Source of the DNA: Bacillota bacterium
Lineage (GTDB): Bacteria > Bacillota > Clostridia > Peptostreptococcales > Anaerovoracaceae
Assembly (NCBI GenBank): GCA_022770665.1
Contig: JALEHL010000055.1
Coordinates: 1-43,515 of the forward strand
Reading direction: 5' to 3'
Length of the DNA stretch: 43,515 nt
Below the pieces are notes generated by a model. It searched no databases, was not told the origin of the DNA, and worked only from the letters and a program-made list of their open reading frames with translations. Below, piece by piece: positions 33,045-40,497 of the stretch; position 1 is the first letter of the stretch, and each line of letters starts with the position of its first letter. Position numbers and translations under genes: made by a program.

Positions 33045-33248
33045 GTTAACCGAATTTGGAAAAACGAAAAAACGGGTTAACGTGAATGAGAAAAACGGAG
33101 ACTGACGGGTGCCGTGCGCTGCGAAAAGAGCCCAAAAAGTTAACCAGTTTGCAGCTTTTTCGGCTAGACGGTTAAAAAAAGAAACGGCAGCGACGGCAGA
33201 AGCCGGAATCGGTTAACCTGAAATGCAAAATTTGCAGAAAAGGTTAAC
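33045..33248. repeat. Three 37-base GTTAACC...GGTTAAC units
   Basis: Units at 33045-33081, 33139-33175 and 33212-33248 are each exactly 37 bases, begin GTTAACC and end GGTTAA(C). The cores differ but share AATTTGC-like words. The unit at 33212 is the closest to the copy at 1091-1127 (opposite strand). A partial unit, GTTAACCGAATTTGC, runs on from 33243. This forms the centre of a 600-base non-coding gap (32935-33540). The right part of the gap (33270-33530) shows only a TATAAT at 33480-33485 with a poor -35 and no convincing gene. Confidence 0.75.
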
Positions 33249-33540
33249 CGAATTTGCATCTGTATGAGTTAAAAACGGATGCAACAGAAGCTGCAAAATT
33301 TAGAGATTGAAACTTGGAAGAAACGGATTAGAAACCTGTCAATCCTCAATCATTCCAACAGAGGAAAGAGGGAAGCAGCCCTAACGGTTGTTTCCCCTAA
33401 ACGCGACAGACCCTTTCACTGGAAAAAACGTCGTCAGAAAATTCCCATTTTCACAGTAGATTTGGAAAAAATTTTGCAGTATAATGAAACTGTAAAATTG
33501 TATCTGCAGTCATACAGAAATTTTTTCTGAGAGGTGCCGC

Positions 33541-35200
33541 ATGATGGGAAAACTGAGGCCGAAAAACTACAGCATCTTTCTTTTTACCGTTCTGGTCATT
33601 CTTGCGGCAGCCGTGCTGCGGCAGATCGGTTTCATGACAGAAGGACCCATGAAACTGTTCTGTGCCATTCTTCGTCCTCTGATTTATATCGGCATGTTCG
33701 TCATATGGAGTGTTTCCCTCCGCAGACGGACCATTCAGCCCCAGGTGCGGCGGTATCTTACCGCGATTTCCACACTGATGGTATTCTGGCTCACCGTCCG
33801 GACCACCAAGTATCTGTTTACGGAAGATCCCTGGACCCTTCGCCATCTCTGGTATCTGTATTATCTGCCTATGCTGTTCATTCCGCTGCTGGGACTGCTG
33901 GTAGCCCTGTCCCTGGGCAAGGCGGAAAAATTTCCGGCTGCCGAAATGGACGGCGTCTCTCTTCATACCGTCAGCCGCCCTGTTTCTGCTGGTGCTGACC
34001 AACGACTTCCATCAGATGGTGTTCGACTTTCCGGAGGATGCAGCAGTGTGGGAAAATGATTACAGCTATGGGGTCGGATATTTCCTTGCGGTGGGATGGA
34101 TGATCCTGTGTGCCCTGGCCGCCCTGGTCACCATGCTGGTAAAGTGCCGTATTCCAAACAGCCGCAGGGCTTTCCTGCTGCCTTTCCTGCCGACTCTGCT
34201 GGCACTGGTTTATGGCATATTCGATGCCTTGCGCCTGCCGTGGCTGAAGGCCATTGCCGGGGATATGACCGTGGTATTCTGCCTGCTTTTCGCTGCCGTG
34301 CTGGAATGCTGCATCCGGTGCGGTCTGGTTCAGACCAATACCGGGTATGGGCAGCTCTTTGAAACAGGAACCATCGGTGCACAGATCACAGACGATGCGT
34401 ATCAGATAAGGTATGCATCTTCCAATGCCATGCACCTTTCACCGGACGTGATGCGGGATGCCGAAACCGGCAGTGTGAGCCTGGATAAAAACACCCTGCT
34501 GAAAAGCAGCCGGATCACCGGCGGCCACGTTCTGTGGCAGGAAGACATTACGGACATGACGGCCCTGATGGAGAAGCTGGCGGAAAACCGAAAAACCATC
34601 GAGGAAAGCAACTCCATTGAAGAGGAAAACTTCAGAACCAAGGTGAAAATCAATACCCTGCGGGAAAAGAGCCGTCTCTATGACCAGCTTCAGAAGCAGA
34701 CCGCCAGCTAGATCGATCTGCTGGACGGGCTCCTGAATCGGTACGAAGCAGAAACCGATCCGCAGTCCGCACGGAATCTACTGGCGAAAATCGGCGTGAT
34801 CGGTGCCTATATCAAACGGCGAGGCAATCTGATCTTTATCGGAGAAAAGACAGCGGTGACGGATACGGCAGAGCTTTCGGCATGCCTGGAAGAATCCTTT
34901 ATCAGTCTGCAGTTGATGGATGTGGAGTGTGCGTTAGATATTCCGGAGGGACAGAGGATCCCCGTGAAGGACGCTGCTCGGATGTATGATTTCTTTCAAT
35001 CGGTCACGGAGACTGCACTGGACGATCTTCATTCGGTGTGGCTGAAGGGCCGCATCGCGGAAAATGCAGTGATCTTCTGTCTCGAGGTGGAAAGCGGGAT
35101 CGATCTTTCACATCTGGCAGAGTTTGCCGATGGGGGCAGCTGCGAGGACGGGATCTGGCGTTTCACCCTCCGTGCGGAAAAGGCAGGTGAAGCGGCATGA
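33541..35200 (+). pseudogene. Multi-pass membrane sensor with degenerate kinase-like C-terminus (frameshift and nonsense)
   Basis: Reads as one ~550-residue protein when two lesions are repaired. Part 1 (from 33541) has five to seven hydrophobic segments. A frameshift lies at about 33925-33930: with A4 instead of A5 the frame would read KAENFRLPKWTASLFIP and continue as ALFLLVLTNDFHQMVFDFP. Part 2 runs to an in-frame TAG at 34709-34711 (QTAS-stop-IDLLDGLL, consistent with CAG to TAG) and part 3 ends at 35200. The C-terminal region (LREKSRLYDQLQ ... TETALDDLHSVWLKGRI) has the layout of a kinase domain but no H-box His and no N-box Asn, so it was probably a pseudokinase even before decay. The end overlaps the next gene (ATGA). 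Function inferred only from context. Confidence 0.7.
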
Positions 35201-36485
35201 AAACCTTTCTTCTTTCCACGCAGGGCCAGCAGTCCCAGCTGCTGGTATTTCTGTTTCTGACCGTGATCTTCTCCCTGTTTCTGCTGATGGTCGTCTGCAC
35301 CGGGCAGCGTGACAGGAAAAAAATATATCTGAATCTGGCCACCTTTCTGGTGCTGTTTGCCTTGCTGGTACTTCTTACAGACGACTTCGATCAGATCAGC
35401 CGGGGCAGATGCCGAAGGAATGGATTCCGGTTCCCATGCCGGTGCTCTGGGGGATCGCCGGTATTGCAGATCTGCTGTTCCTGTGGGAGACGGACAGGCT
35501 GTACCGGTTGAGGCTGAAAAGTCTGAACCGGAATTCGGTGAAGGAGGCCATGGACCAGCTGCCGGGCGGCATCTGCTATTTCACCATGGCAGGCTCGGTG
35601 AAGCTGTGCAATCTCCAGATGCATCGCCTGTTCCGAACCCTTGCACAGAAGGATCTCCAGACCCTTCGGGAACTGGAGGAGGCCCTGTCGGGATGCGGCC
35701 CGGATACCGGCATCATCTGCCTTTCTGCAGAACTGCAGAACTATCTGTTCCCTGACGGGAAGGTCTGGCACTTCAGGAAGTCTCTGGTCAGAGGCGCAGA
35801 AGGAACCCCCTATACCGAGGTAATATTTTCTGATCTGACGGAACAGTATGAACGGGAACTGGAACTGAAAAAACAGACGAAGGAGCTGAAGGAAATCTCC
35901 CGGAAGCTGCGGCTTCTTTCTGATAATGTGCTGATTCTGACAAAGGAGAAAGAAGTCCTTGCCGCCAAGACGAAGCTTCACGACCAGATGGGAGCCGGTC
36001 TGACGGCGGTGCGGCAGATCCTGATGCGTCCGAACGAAGCAGATACCGAAAACGCACTGAACCTGCTGCGGCAGGCAGTCAGCGCCGTGAAAAATGACAA
36101 CGAATATCCGCCGGAAAGGGATGAACTGTCCAAGTTCCTGCAGGATGCCCAGACCATAGGTGTGGAAATTGACCTTTCCGGAACTCTGCCGGAGCAGGAG
36201 ACGATTTCTTCCGTATTTCTGATGGCCATGCGGGAATGTCTGTCCAACGGCGTGCGCCATGCCGGAGCCTCCAGGCTGTGGATTGAAATGGAGGAGGATG
36301 AGCACTCCGCTTCCATCCATATTACCAATGACGGAACGCCGCCCGAAGATGAGATCGTACCGAAGGGCGGACTCCATAACCTGTACCGCTATGTGCTGGA
36401 CCGGGGCGGCAGGATGGAAATCCGGTGGAAGCCGTCTTTCGAACTGACCATCACATTACCGGAAGCAAAGGAGGAAAAGGTATGA
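35197..36485 (+). pseudogene. DesK/NarX-type sensor histidine kinase with frameshift
   Basis: Three N-terminal membrane segments, a PAS-like domain (MDQLPGGICYFTMAGSVKL), a coiled coil, a HisKA_3-type H-box (KTKLHDQMGAGLTAVRQIL) and a HATPase with N-box ECLSNGVRHAGASRLWIEM and a GGL motif. The frame is broken at about 35389-35400, where ATCAG is tandemly duplicated (GATCAGATCAG). Removing one copy restores TDDFDQ-PGQMPKEWIPVP, joining the membrane part to the kinase. From 35409 an internal ATG could still give a 358-residue kinase without its first two membrane segments. The 4-base overlap with the response regulator shows they are partners. Confidence 0.82.
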
Positions 36486-37135
36486 ACCGGGTACCTCTCG
36501 TAGAGGACCAGCGGATGCCCCGCGAAAACATGGAGAGAATCCTCGCAGACAGCGGGAAATATGAACTGGCTGCCAGCGTAAACGGCGCAGATGTGGCTTT
36601 CGTCATCTGCCGGCAGCAACCCATCGACCTGGTTCTGATGGATGTCTGCACCATCGGAAGCAAGGACGGCATCGAAGCTGCTGCCGAGATCAAAGCGGCC
36701 TTTCCGAATATCAGGATCATTATCGTCACGTCCATGGTGGAGGTCAGCTATCTGCAGCGGGCCAGAGAAGCCGGTGTGGACAGCTTCTGGTATAAGGATA
36801 TCAGTCCGGAAGCACTGATCGATGTGATCGACCGCACCATGGCCGGCGAACACCTTTTCCCCGGCCAGACACCGAAGGTGAAGCTGGGCCTTGCCGAAAG
36901 CACCGACCTGACCGCCAAGGAAATCGAAGTCCTGCGGCTGGTCTGCGAAGGTCTGGAGTACAGCGAAATCGCCGAGGCACTGGGCATTGCGGAAAGCACG
37001 GTCAAGTATCATGTTTCCAATATTTTGTCCAAAACCGGCTACGCCAACAAAACCCGGCTGGCCATCGCCGTGACTGCCAAGAAATTCATTATTCCAAACC
37101 TCCCGGAGGACTTCGATTCCGGCACAGCGGAATAG
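36482..37135 (+). CDS. NarL/LuxR-family response regulator
   Basis: 217 residues, intact. The receiver domain has the acidic pocket in LVEDQRMPR, phospho-acceptor Asp in DLVLMDVCT, the Thr/Ser switch in IIVTSM and the Lys in SFWYKD. The C-terminal LuxR helix-turn-helix reads LTAKEIEVLRLVCEGLEYSEIAEALGIAESTVKYHVSNILSKTG. It starts inside the stop of the kinase gene (ATGA). With both sensors damaged, phosphorylation would have to come from a truncated kinase, another kinase or small phosphodonors. Confidence 0.94.
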   Translation: MNRVPLVEDQRMPRENMERILADSGKYELAASVNGADVAFVICRQQPIDLVLMDVCTIGSKDGIEAAAEIKAAFPNIRIIIVTSMVEVSYLQRAREAGVDSFWYKDISPEALIDVIDRTMAGEHLFPGQTPKVKLGLAESTDLTAKEIEVLRLVCEGLEYSEIAEALGIAESTVKYHVSNILSKTGYANKTRLAIAVTAKKFIIPNLPEDFDSGTAE

Positions 37136-37160
37136 GGGGAGGTATTTGACTGCGAAAGAG

Positions 37161-37193
37161 AATCGTCATCTTAAATGGTGGCGATTTTTTTTT
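37161..37193 (+). terminator. Terminator after the response regulator gene
   Basis: AATCGTCATC pairs with GGTGGCGATT (two G-U pairs), 6-base loop, followed by a run of nine Ts. Confidence 0.88.
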
Positions 37194-37304
37194 GCAAAAA
37201 ATTTGCAAACCTGTACTTATGGCGGGGGCGCGAAAGAATTGCAGCCGGTATAATGGTACCATGACATAACTGTAAGGCAAATCATTCAGATCGGAGGTGA
37301 TAGG

Positions 37305-37688
37305 ATGCGGAAAGTCGTTGTAGATATGCAAAATACGCTGTTCGCCGATGCCATATCGACGGCGCTGAAGAATTTTGATGCGGACTTCTGTGTCTATCAA
37401 AGCGAAAAGCCGGAAAAAACGACAGACCTGTGTACCTATGCACAGGCAGACATTCTCATCATGGAAGTCACTTCCTGCACACCGTGGAAACTGGAAGAAC
37501 GTATGAAAATACGCGACGAGGTCAAGGCCGGTAATATGGACTGTAAGGTAGTCCTGGTTGTGGACGAAAATACGGAACAGAAACTGGCCGATCAGGTTCG
37601 TCAGGCCCAAAAAGACGGGCACATCGACAATTTCATTTACGGCTCAATATCCGCCACCTACCTGTCGGCGGTCATCGATGCACTGTAG
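37305..37688 (+). CDS. Stand-alone receiver-like protein with Glu at the phospho-site position
   Basis: 127 residues with the alternating strand/helix order of a receiver domain: KVVVDMQNTLF (strand 1, one Asp), ADILIMEVTS (strand 3; the expected Asp is Glu), KVVLVVDENTEQ (strand 4) and HIDNFIYGS (strand 5; no clear Lys). No output domain. Such a protein would not take phosphate; the Glu may mimic the phosphorylated state. It follows the two-component locus but lies beyond a terminator, with TATAAT at 37249-37254 (no good -35) and ribosome site GATCGGAGGTGATAGG. The receiver assignment is by pattern only. Confidence 0.6.
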   Translation: MRKVVVDMQNTLFADAISTALKNFDADFCVYQSEKPEKTTDLCTYAQADILIMEVTSCTPWKLEERMKIRDEVKAGNMDCKVVLVVDENTEQKLADQVRQAQKDGHIDNFIYGSISATYLSAVIDAL

Positions 37689-37716
37689 AGGAAGGAAAGG
37701 AGTCTGACGATGGGGA

Positions 37717-38253
37717 ATGGTGCAGGCGCAGCTTGACATGGAACTGTATGAATCCGGGGGAAGCTATCTGGATTATATGATTTCCAGCTATATCAGCGCG
37801 GAGGCGCAGGTGGAAACGGTGGAGGATCTGGAACCGTATCTTAGAGTGACGGCGGTGAACGGCGATCCGGAGGATCCGGAAGCAAGGCGGGATATCTACA
37901 TCCTGGAGAAGGGCACGCTGCGGCTGGTGGAGGTCTCCTATCTGAACGAAAATGGAGTCCGGGTGGGCGGACAGTCCATCGATACCGGCTGGGATGAAGG
38001 CGGCCTGATCTCCAACTTCCTGACGGCCTGGGAGGAGACCCGGACGGTGACCTTCGTATACGACAAAATGCTTGCAGACGGCAATCTCGTCACGAGCAGG
38101 GTGCCTGTGGAGGTGCCGGCCACCTGGGAGGTGCTGCCTCGGTATCCGGAGGAGACGTTCTGTTATCTGAACCAGGAGCAGACCAAAGAGTATGCATATC
38201 CGGGGGACGGAACGGAGGATTATACGGTGTATGTGACCAACGTGGCGGGGTGA
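37717..38253 (+). CDS. Hypothetical protein, acidic, unknown family
   Basis: 178 residues, not recognised. It is acidic and probably all-beta, with regularly spaced Tyr/Val/Thr strands and no membrane segment or signal. Blocks such as GDPEDPEARRDIYIL, DEGGLISNFLTAWEETRTVTF and TVYVTN stand out. The ribosome site AAGGAAAGGAG (about 37691-37701) is 16 bases from this ATG but ideally placed for an ATG at 37710, which gives only an 8-residue peptide. Deleting one A in GGGGAATGG would join them, so the 5' end may be frameshifted. It follows the receiver-like gene by 28 bases, so the two may be co-transcribed. Confidence 0.55.
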   Translation: MVQAQLDMELYESGGSYLDYMISSYISAEAQVETVEDLEPYLRVTAVNGDPEDPEARRDIYILEKGTLRLVEVSYLNENGVRVGGQSIDTGWDEGGLISNFLTAWEETRTVTFVYDKMLADGNLVTSRVPVEVPATWEVLPRYPEETFCYLNQEQTKEYAYPGDGTEDYTVYVTNVAG

Positions 38254-38310
38254 AGCCGCCGGAGTGTTGAAATATAGCGGTTTGTGTCGAAAGATGACGA
38301 GAAGTTCCAG

Positions 38311-38339
38311 TTGAAATCCTCTTTTCTGTAATGTAGAAT
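38311..38339 (+). promoter_or_regulatory. Sigma-A promoter before the Rpn-family remnant
   Basis: TTGAAA (38311-38316), a 17-base spacer and TAGAAT (38334-38339). Confidence 0.7.
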
Positions 38340-38393
38340 TTTCATGTGGAAATTACTATTCGAATTACAGAATTATGGAAGGAAAGACGGGAA

Positions 38394-38945
38394 ATGAAAG
38401 AAGATGACACAAGAAAAGGCACAAGAGCAAACACAGGCGAAAACTCAAGGGAGAGGATGCGTGACAGCGGAGAATATTTTGATCCGAACGAGATCCCGCC
38501 GGAAAAACTGATTCCCTATACGGACAGCTTAATCTTCTCGCTGGTAATGCGGGATGAGGAGATCTGCCGCGGCGTGCTGCAGGCGATCCTGCCGGAGGAG
38601 GACTTCGGAGAGATCCACATCAAAAGCCCGGAGAACCCATTGTTCGCAGAGGATGATGCGGAGCAGGAAACAGTACAGGAATCCATGCGGGTGGAGACAG
38701 AGAAGACGTTGAAGTATGCAAGGGAGTATCACGGCGTCCGGTTTGACGCGCAGCTTCGTTCCACACGGCGGTGGGCCAGTGTGGAAATGCAGACCTACCG
38801 GGATCATCTGGGAAAGCGGTCGAGGGATTATCGTGCCAATATGGATCTGGAGGCACTGGATGCCGGCGAAGGAATAAGAGCACAGAATAAAAGCACAGGG
38901 AGGACTCGTTCCTCCTTTTTCCATAATAGGCTCTCGGAATCTTGA
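38394..38945 (+). pseudogene. Rpn/PD-(D/E)XK nuclease-transposase family protein, C-terminally truncated
   Basis: Family proteins (about 300 residues, recombination-promoting nuclease/putative transposase) have a PD-(D/E)XK core. Here the N-terminal part is clear: NEIPPEKLIPYTDSLIFSLVM, then GVLQAILPEEDFGEIHIKSPE, and the catalytic block VRFDAQL...WASVEMQTYRDHLGKRSRDYRANMDLEALDAGE with Asp and the E-x-Q pair. After that the frame runs into a terminator hairpin and ends in unrelated residues; about half of the protein is missing. Start at 38394 chosen for GGAAGGAAAG; the GTG at 38346 lies at the transcript start. Confidence 0.75.
38899..38920 (+). terminator. Terminator within the Rpn remnant
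   Basis: GGAGGA and TCCTCC arms, a 5-base loop and T5. It lies inside the open frame, consistent with the 3' part of the gene having been replaced. Confidence 0.75.
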
Positions 38946-38958
38946 TCCTTGTAATTTC

Positions 38959-38980
38959 AACGGATCTGATTCCGTTTTTT
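38959..38980 (+). terminator. Second terminator after the Rpn remnant
   Basis: AACGGA and TCCGTT arms, a 6-base loop and T6. Confidence 0.75.
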
Positions 38981-38998
38981 AATTTTCCCCCCCACTTT

Positions 38999-39045
38999 TT
39001 TGTCAAATTACACTTGACAAATGTGGTCTTTACCGACTGGTCACT
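38999..39045. promoter_or_regulatory. Dyads in the intergenic region before the small membrane protein
   Basis: TTTGTCAA-N7-TTGACAAA (38999-39021) is a perfect 8-base inverted repeat whose right arm is also a consensus -35. It is followed by an ACC-GACT-GGT dyad (39033-39042) resembling sites bound by some TetR regulators. No acceptable -10 lies 16-18 bases from the TTGACA, so this may be a relic of a lost operator-promoter. Confidence 0.4.
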
Positions 39046-39114
39046 GAAAGCATGGAGAACAGTACATGGGACTATGACAATGCCGTCCGGAATTATAAAG
39101 AAAAAAATTTCCAC

Positions 39115-39149
39115 AAAAAACTTTCGACCAATTGGGTGGAAGTTTTTTT
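39115..39149. terminator. Bidirectional terminator-like hairpin
   Basis: A6CTT...ACC on the left pairs with GGTGGAAGT7 on the right (one bulge/mismatch), giving an A run before and a T run after the stem, usable in either direction. Confidence 0.6.
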
Positions 39150-39207
39150 GTTTTTATGTCTTTTCTAATATATAAGGAATGACAGGGAAAGAGAGGAGGC
39201 CTGTGAA

Positions 39208-39531
39208 TTGAGGGATTTAAGCAGGAGAATGGAGGAAATACGCAGACGAATTTCACGGTACCGATGCAGGCATGAAAAAAGAGCTATGGCCAGCCTGTCC
39301 GCCGTGTGCATGGCGCTGACCTGCGGAATGGGGATTTTGCTCAGAATCAAACAGCAGCCGGGAATGTTCACCATACAGACGGAGTATGGCACGGTGCTGC
39401 TGCATAACGGAGGCCAAGCCTATATTGTGATCGGCGTCTTTGCCTTCCTTGCAGGAGCGGCACTGACCATACTCTGCGTGAGGCTGAACAGGCGAAGGCT
39501 GCCGGATGCCGGGAGGAAGGAGAATCGCTGA
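39208..39531 (+). CDS. Small two-segment membrane protein
   Basis: 107 residues, family not recognised. A basic, Arg-rich N-terminus (RRMEEIRRRISRYRCRHEKR) is followed by a membrane segment (about 26-46), a short extracellular loop with QPGMFTIQTEYGTVLL, a second membrane segment (about 70-92) and a basic tail. Both ends are predicted inside. The start is TTG at 39208, after AGAGGAGGCCTGTGAA. The stop overlaps by spacing with the LD-carboxypeptidase start (1 base apart), so the two are co-translated. Confidence 0.65.
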   Translation: MRDLSRRMEEIRRRISRYRCRHEKRAMASLSAVCMALTCGMGILLRIKQQPGMFTIQTEYGTVLLHNGGQAYIVIGVFAFLAGAALTILCVRLNRRRLPDAGRKENR

Positions 39532-39532
39532 A

Positions 39533-40480
39533 ATGCTGAAAGCAAAACATCTGGAAAAAGGAAACACCATTGGCGTGGTATCTCCGGCAAGTCCGTCGGA
39601 GAACCACAGCGAAATTGACCGGGCGAAAGAATATCTGGAAAACCTGGGATACAAGGTGGTCATCGGTAAAAACGTGAATAAGACCAAGGGCTTCACCGCA
39701 GCTAGTGAGCAGGACCGGGCGGATGATATCAATGAAATGTTCGAAAGGGACGACATTGATGCCGTCTTTGTCACCCAGGGAGGCTACGGTTCCGCCCAGA
39801 TCATTGATAAACTGGATTTCGAACTGATCCGCAGAAAGCCGAAGATATTCACCGGCTTCAGCGACATCACATCGCTGCATCTGGCCATGCAGAAATTCAG
39901 CGGCCTGGTTACCTTCTACAGTCCGGGCATGGCCCGATTCAACGAAGAAGAACTGAGTGAATACACGAAAGAGAGTTTTTTCCGGACGCTGGGCGTTCCG
40001 GAGCCGGCCGGAGAAATCAAAAAAACAAGCCCGAAGAAGTGGCTCACATCCATTCACGGAGGTGTCTGCGAAGCACCTGTGGTGGGGGGCTGCCTGACGC
40101 TGATCTGCGCCAGCCTGGGCACCCCGTACGAAATCGACTGTAAGGACAAAATCCTCTTTTTTGAGGATGTGGATGCAGAGCCGTGGATCATGGACAACGC
40201 CCTGAGCCATCTGCGGAATGCAGGCAAGCTCCGCGATGCGGCAGGCTTCATGATCGGCCATTGTGAAAACTGCGTGCCTTACGATTATAAACCGGGGTTT
40301 GTATGTGACACAACCCTGGAGGATGTGCTCACCTACTATCTGAAACCGCTGAAAAAGCCTGCACTGTACGGACTGCCTATGGGGCATGGCGAGCACCTGG
40401 CCACACTGCCGCTGGGTGTCATGTGCCGGCTGGATGCGGACCATAAGACATTTACGGTGTTAGAAGCCGGAGTGATATAA
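39533..40480 (+). CDS. S66-family LD-carboxypeptidase (LdcA/MccF-like)
   Basis: Serine peptidase family that removes the terminal D-Ala from murein tetrapeptide or, in the MccF branch, inactivates microcin C-type compounds. 315 residues. Seen: VSPASPS at the N-terminus, TQGGYGS (usual RGGYG), the nucleophile Ser in FTGFSDITSLH, catalytic Glu in ILFFEDVDAE, and catalytic His in GLPMGHGEHLATLPLG. The triad is complete. The start at 39533 follows GGAAGGAGAATCGCTGA. Directly before a peptide ABC transporter, so a role in muropeptide or peptide salvage is the likely one. Confidence 0.88.
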   Translation: MLKAKHLEKGNTIGVVSPASPSENHSEIDRAKEYLENLGYKVVIGKNVNKTKGFTAASEQDRADDINEMFERDDIDAVFVTQGGYGSAQIIDKLDFELIRRKPKIFTGFSDITSLHLAMQKFSGLVTFYSPGMARFNEEELSEYTKESFFRTLGVPEPAGEIKKTSPKKWLTSIHGGVCEAPVVGGCLTLICASLGTPYEIDCKDKILFFEDVDAEPWIMDNALSHLRNAGKLRDAAGFMIGHCENCVPYDYKPGFVCDTTLEDVLTYYLKPLKKPALYGLPMGHGEHLATLPLGVMCRLDADHKTFTVLEAGVI

Positions 40481-40497
40481 AAACAAGGAGGAAACAA

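Noticed and set aside
33045..33272. CRISPR array made of the GTTAACC units
   Set aside because: Units are not identical, spacing between them is irregular (94 and 73 bases between starts), there are only three, and there are no cas genes.
33279..33530. 83-residue open frame in the gap before the membrane sensor gene
   Set aside because: No ribosome site and Lys/Arg-rich, low-information sequence; it runs straight into the start region of the next gene.
39052..39168. 38-codon open frame starting MENSTWDYDNAV
   Set aside because: No ribosome site and its second half is the bidirectional terminator; could be a relic but cannot be supported as a gene.
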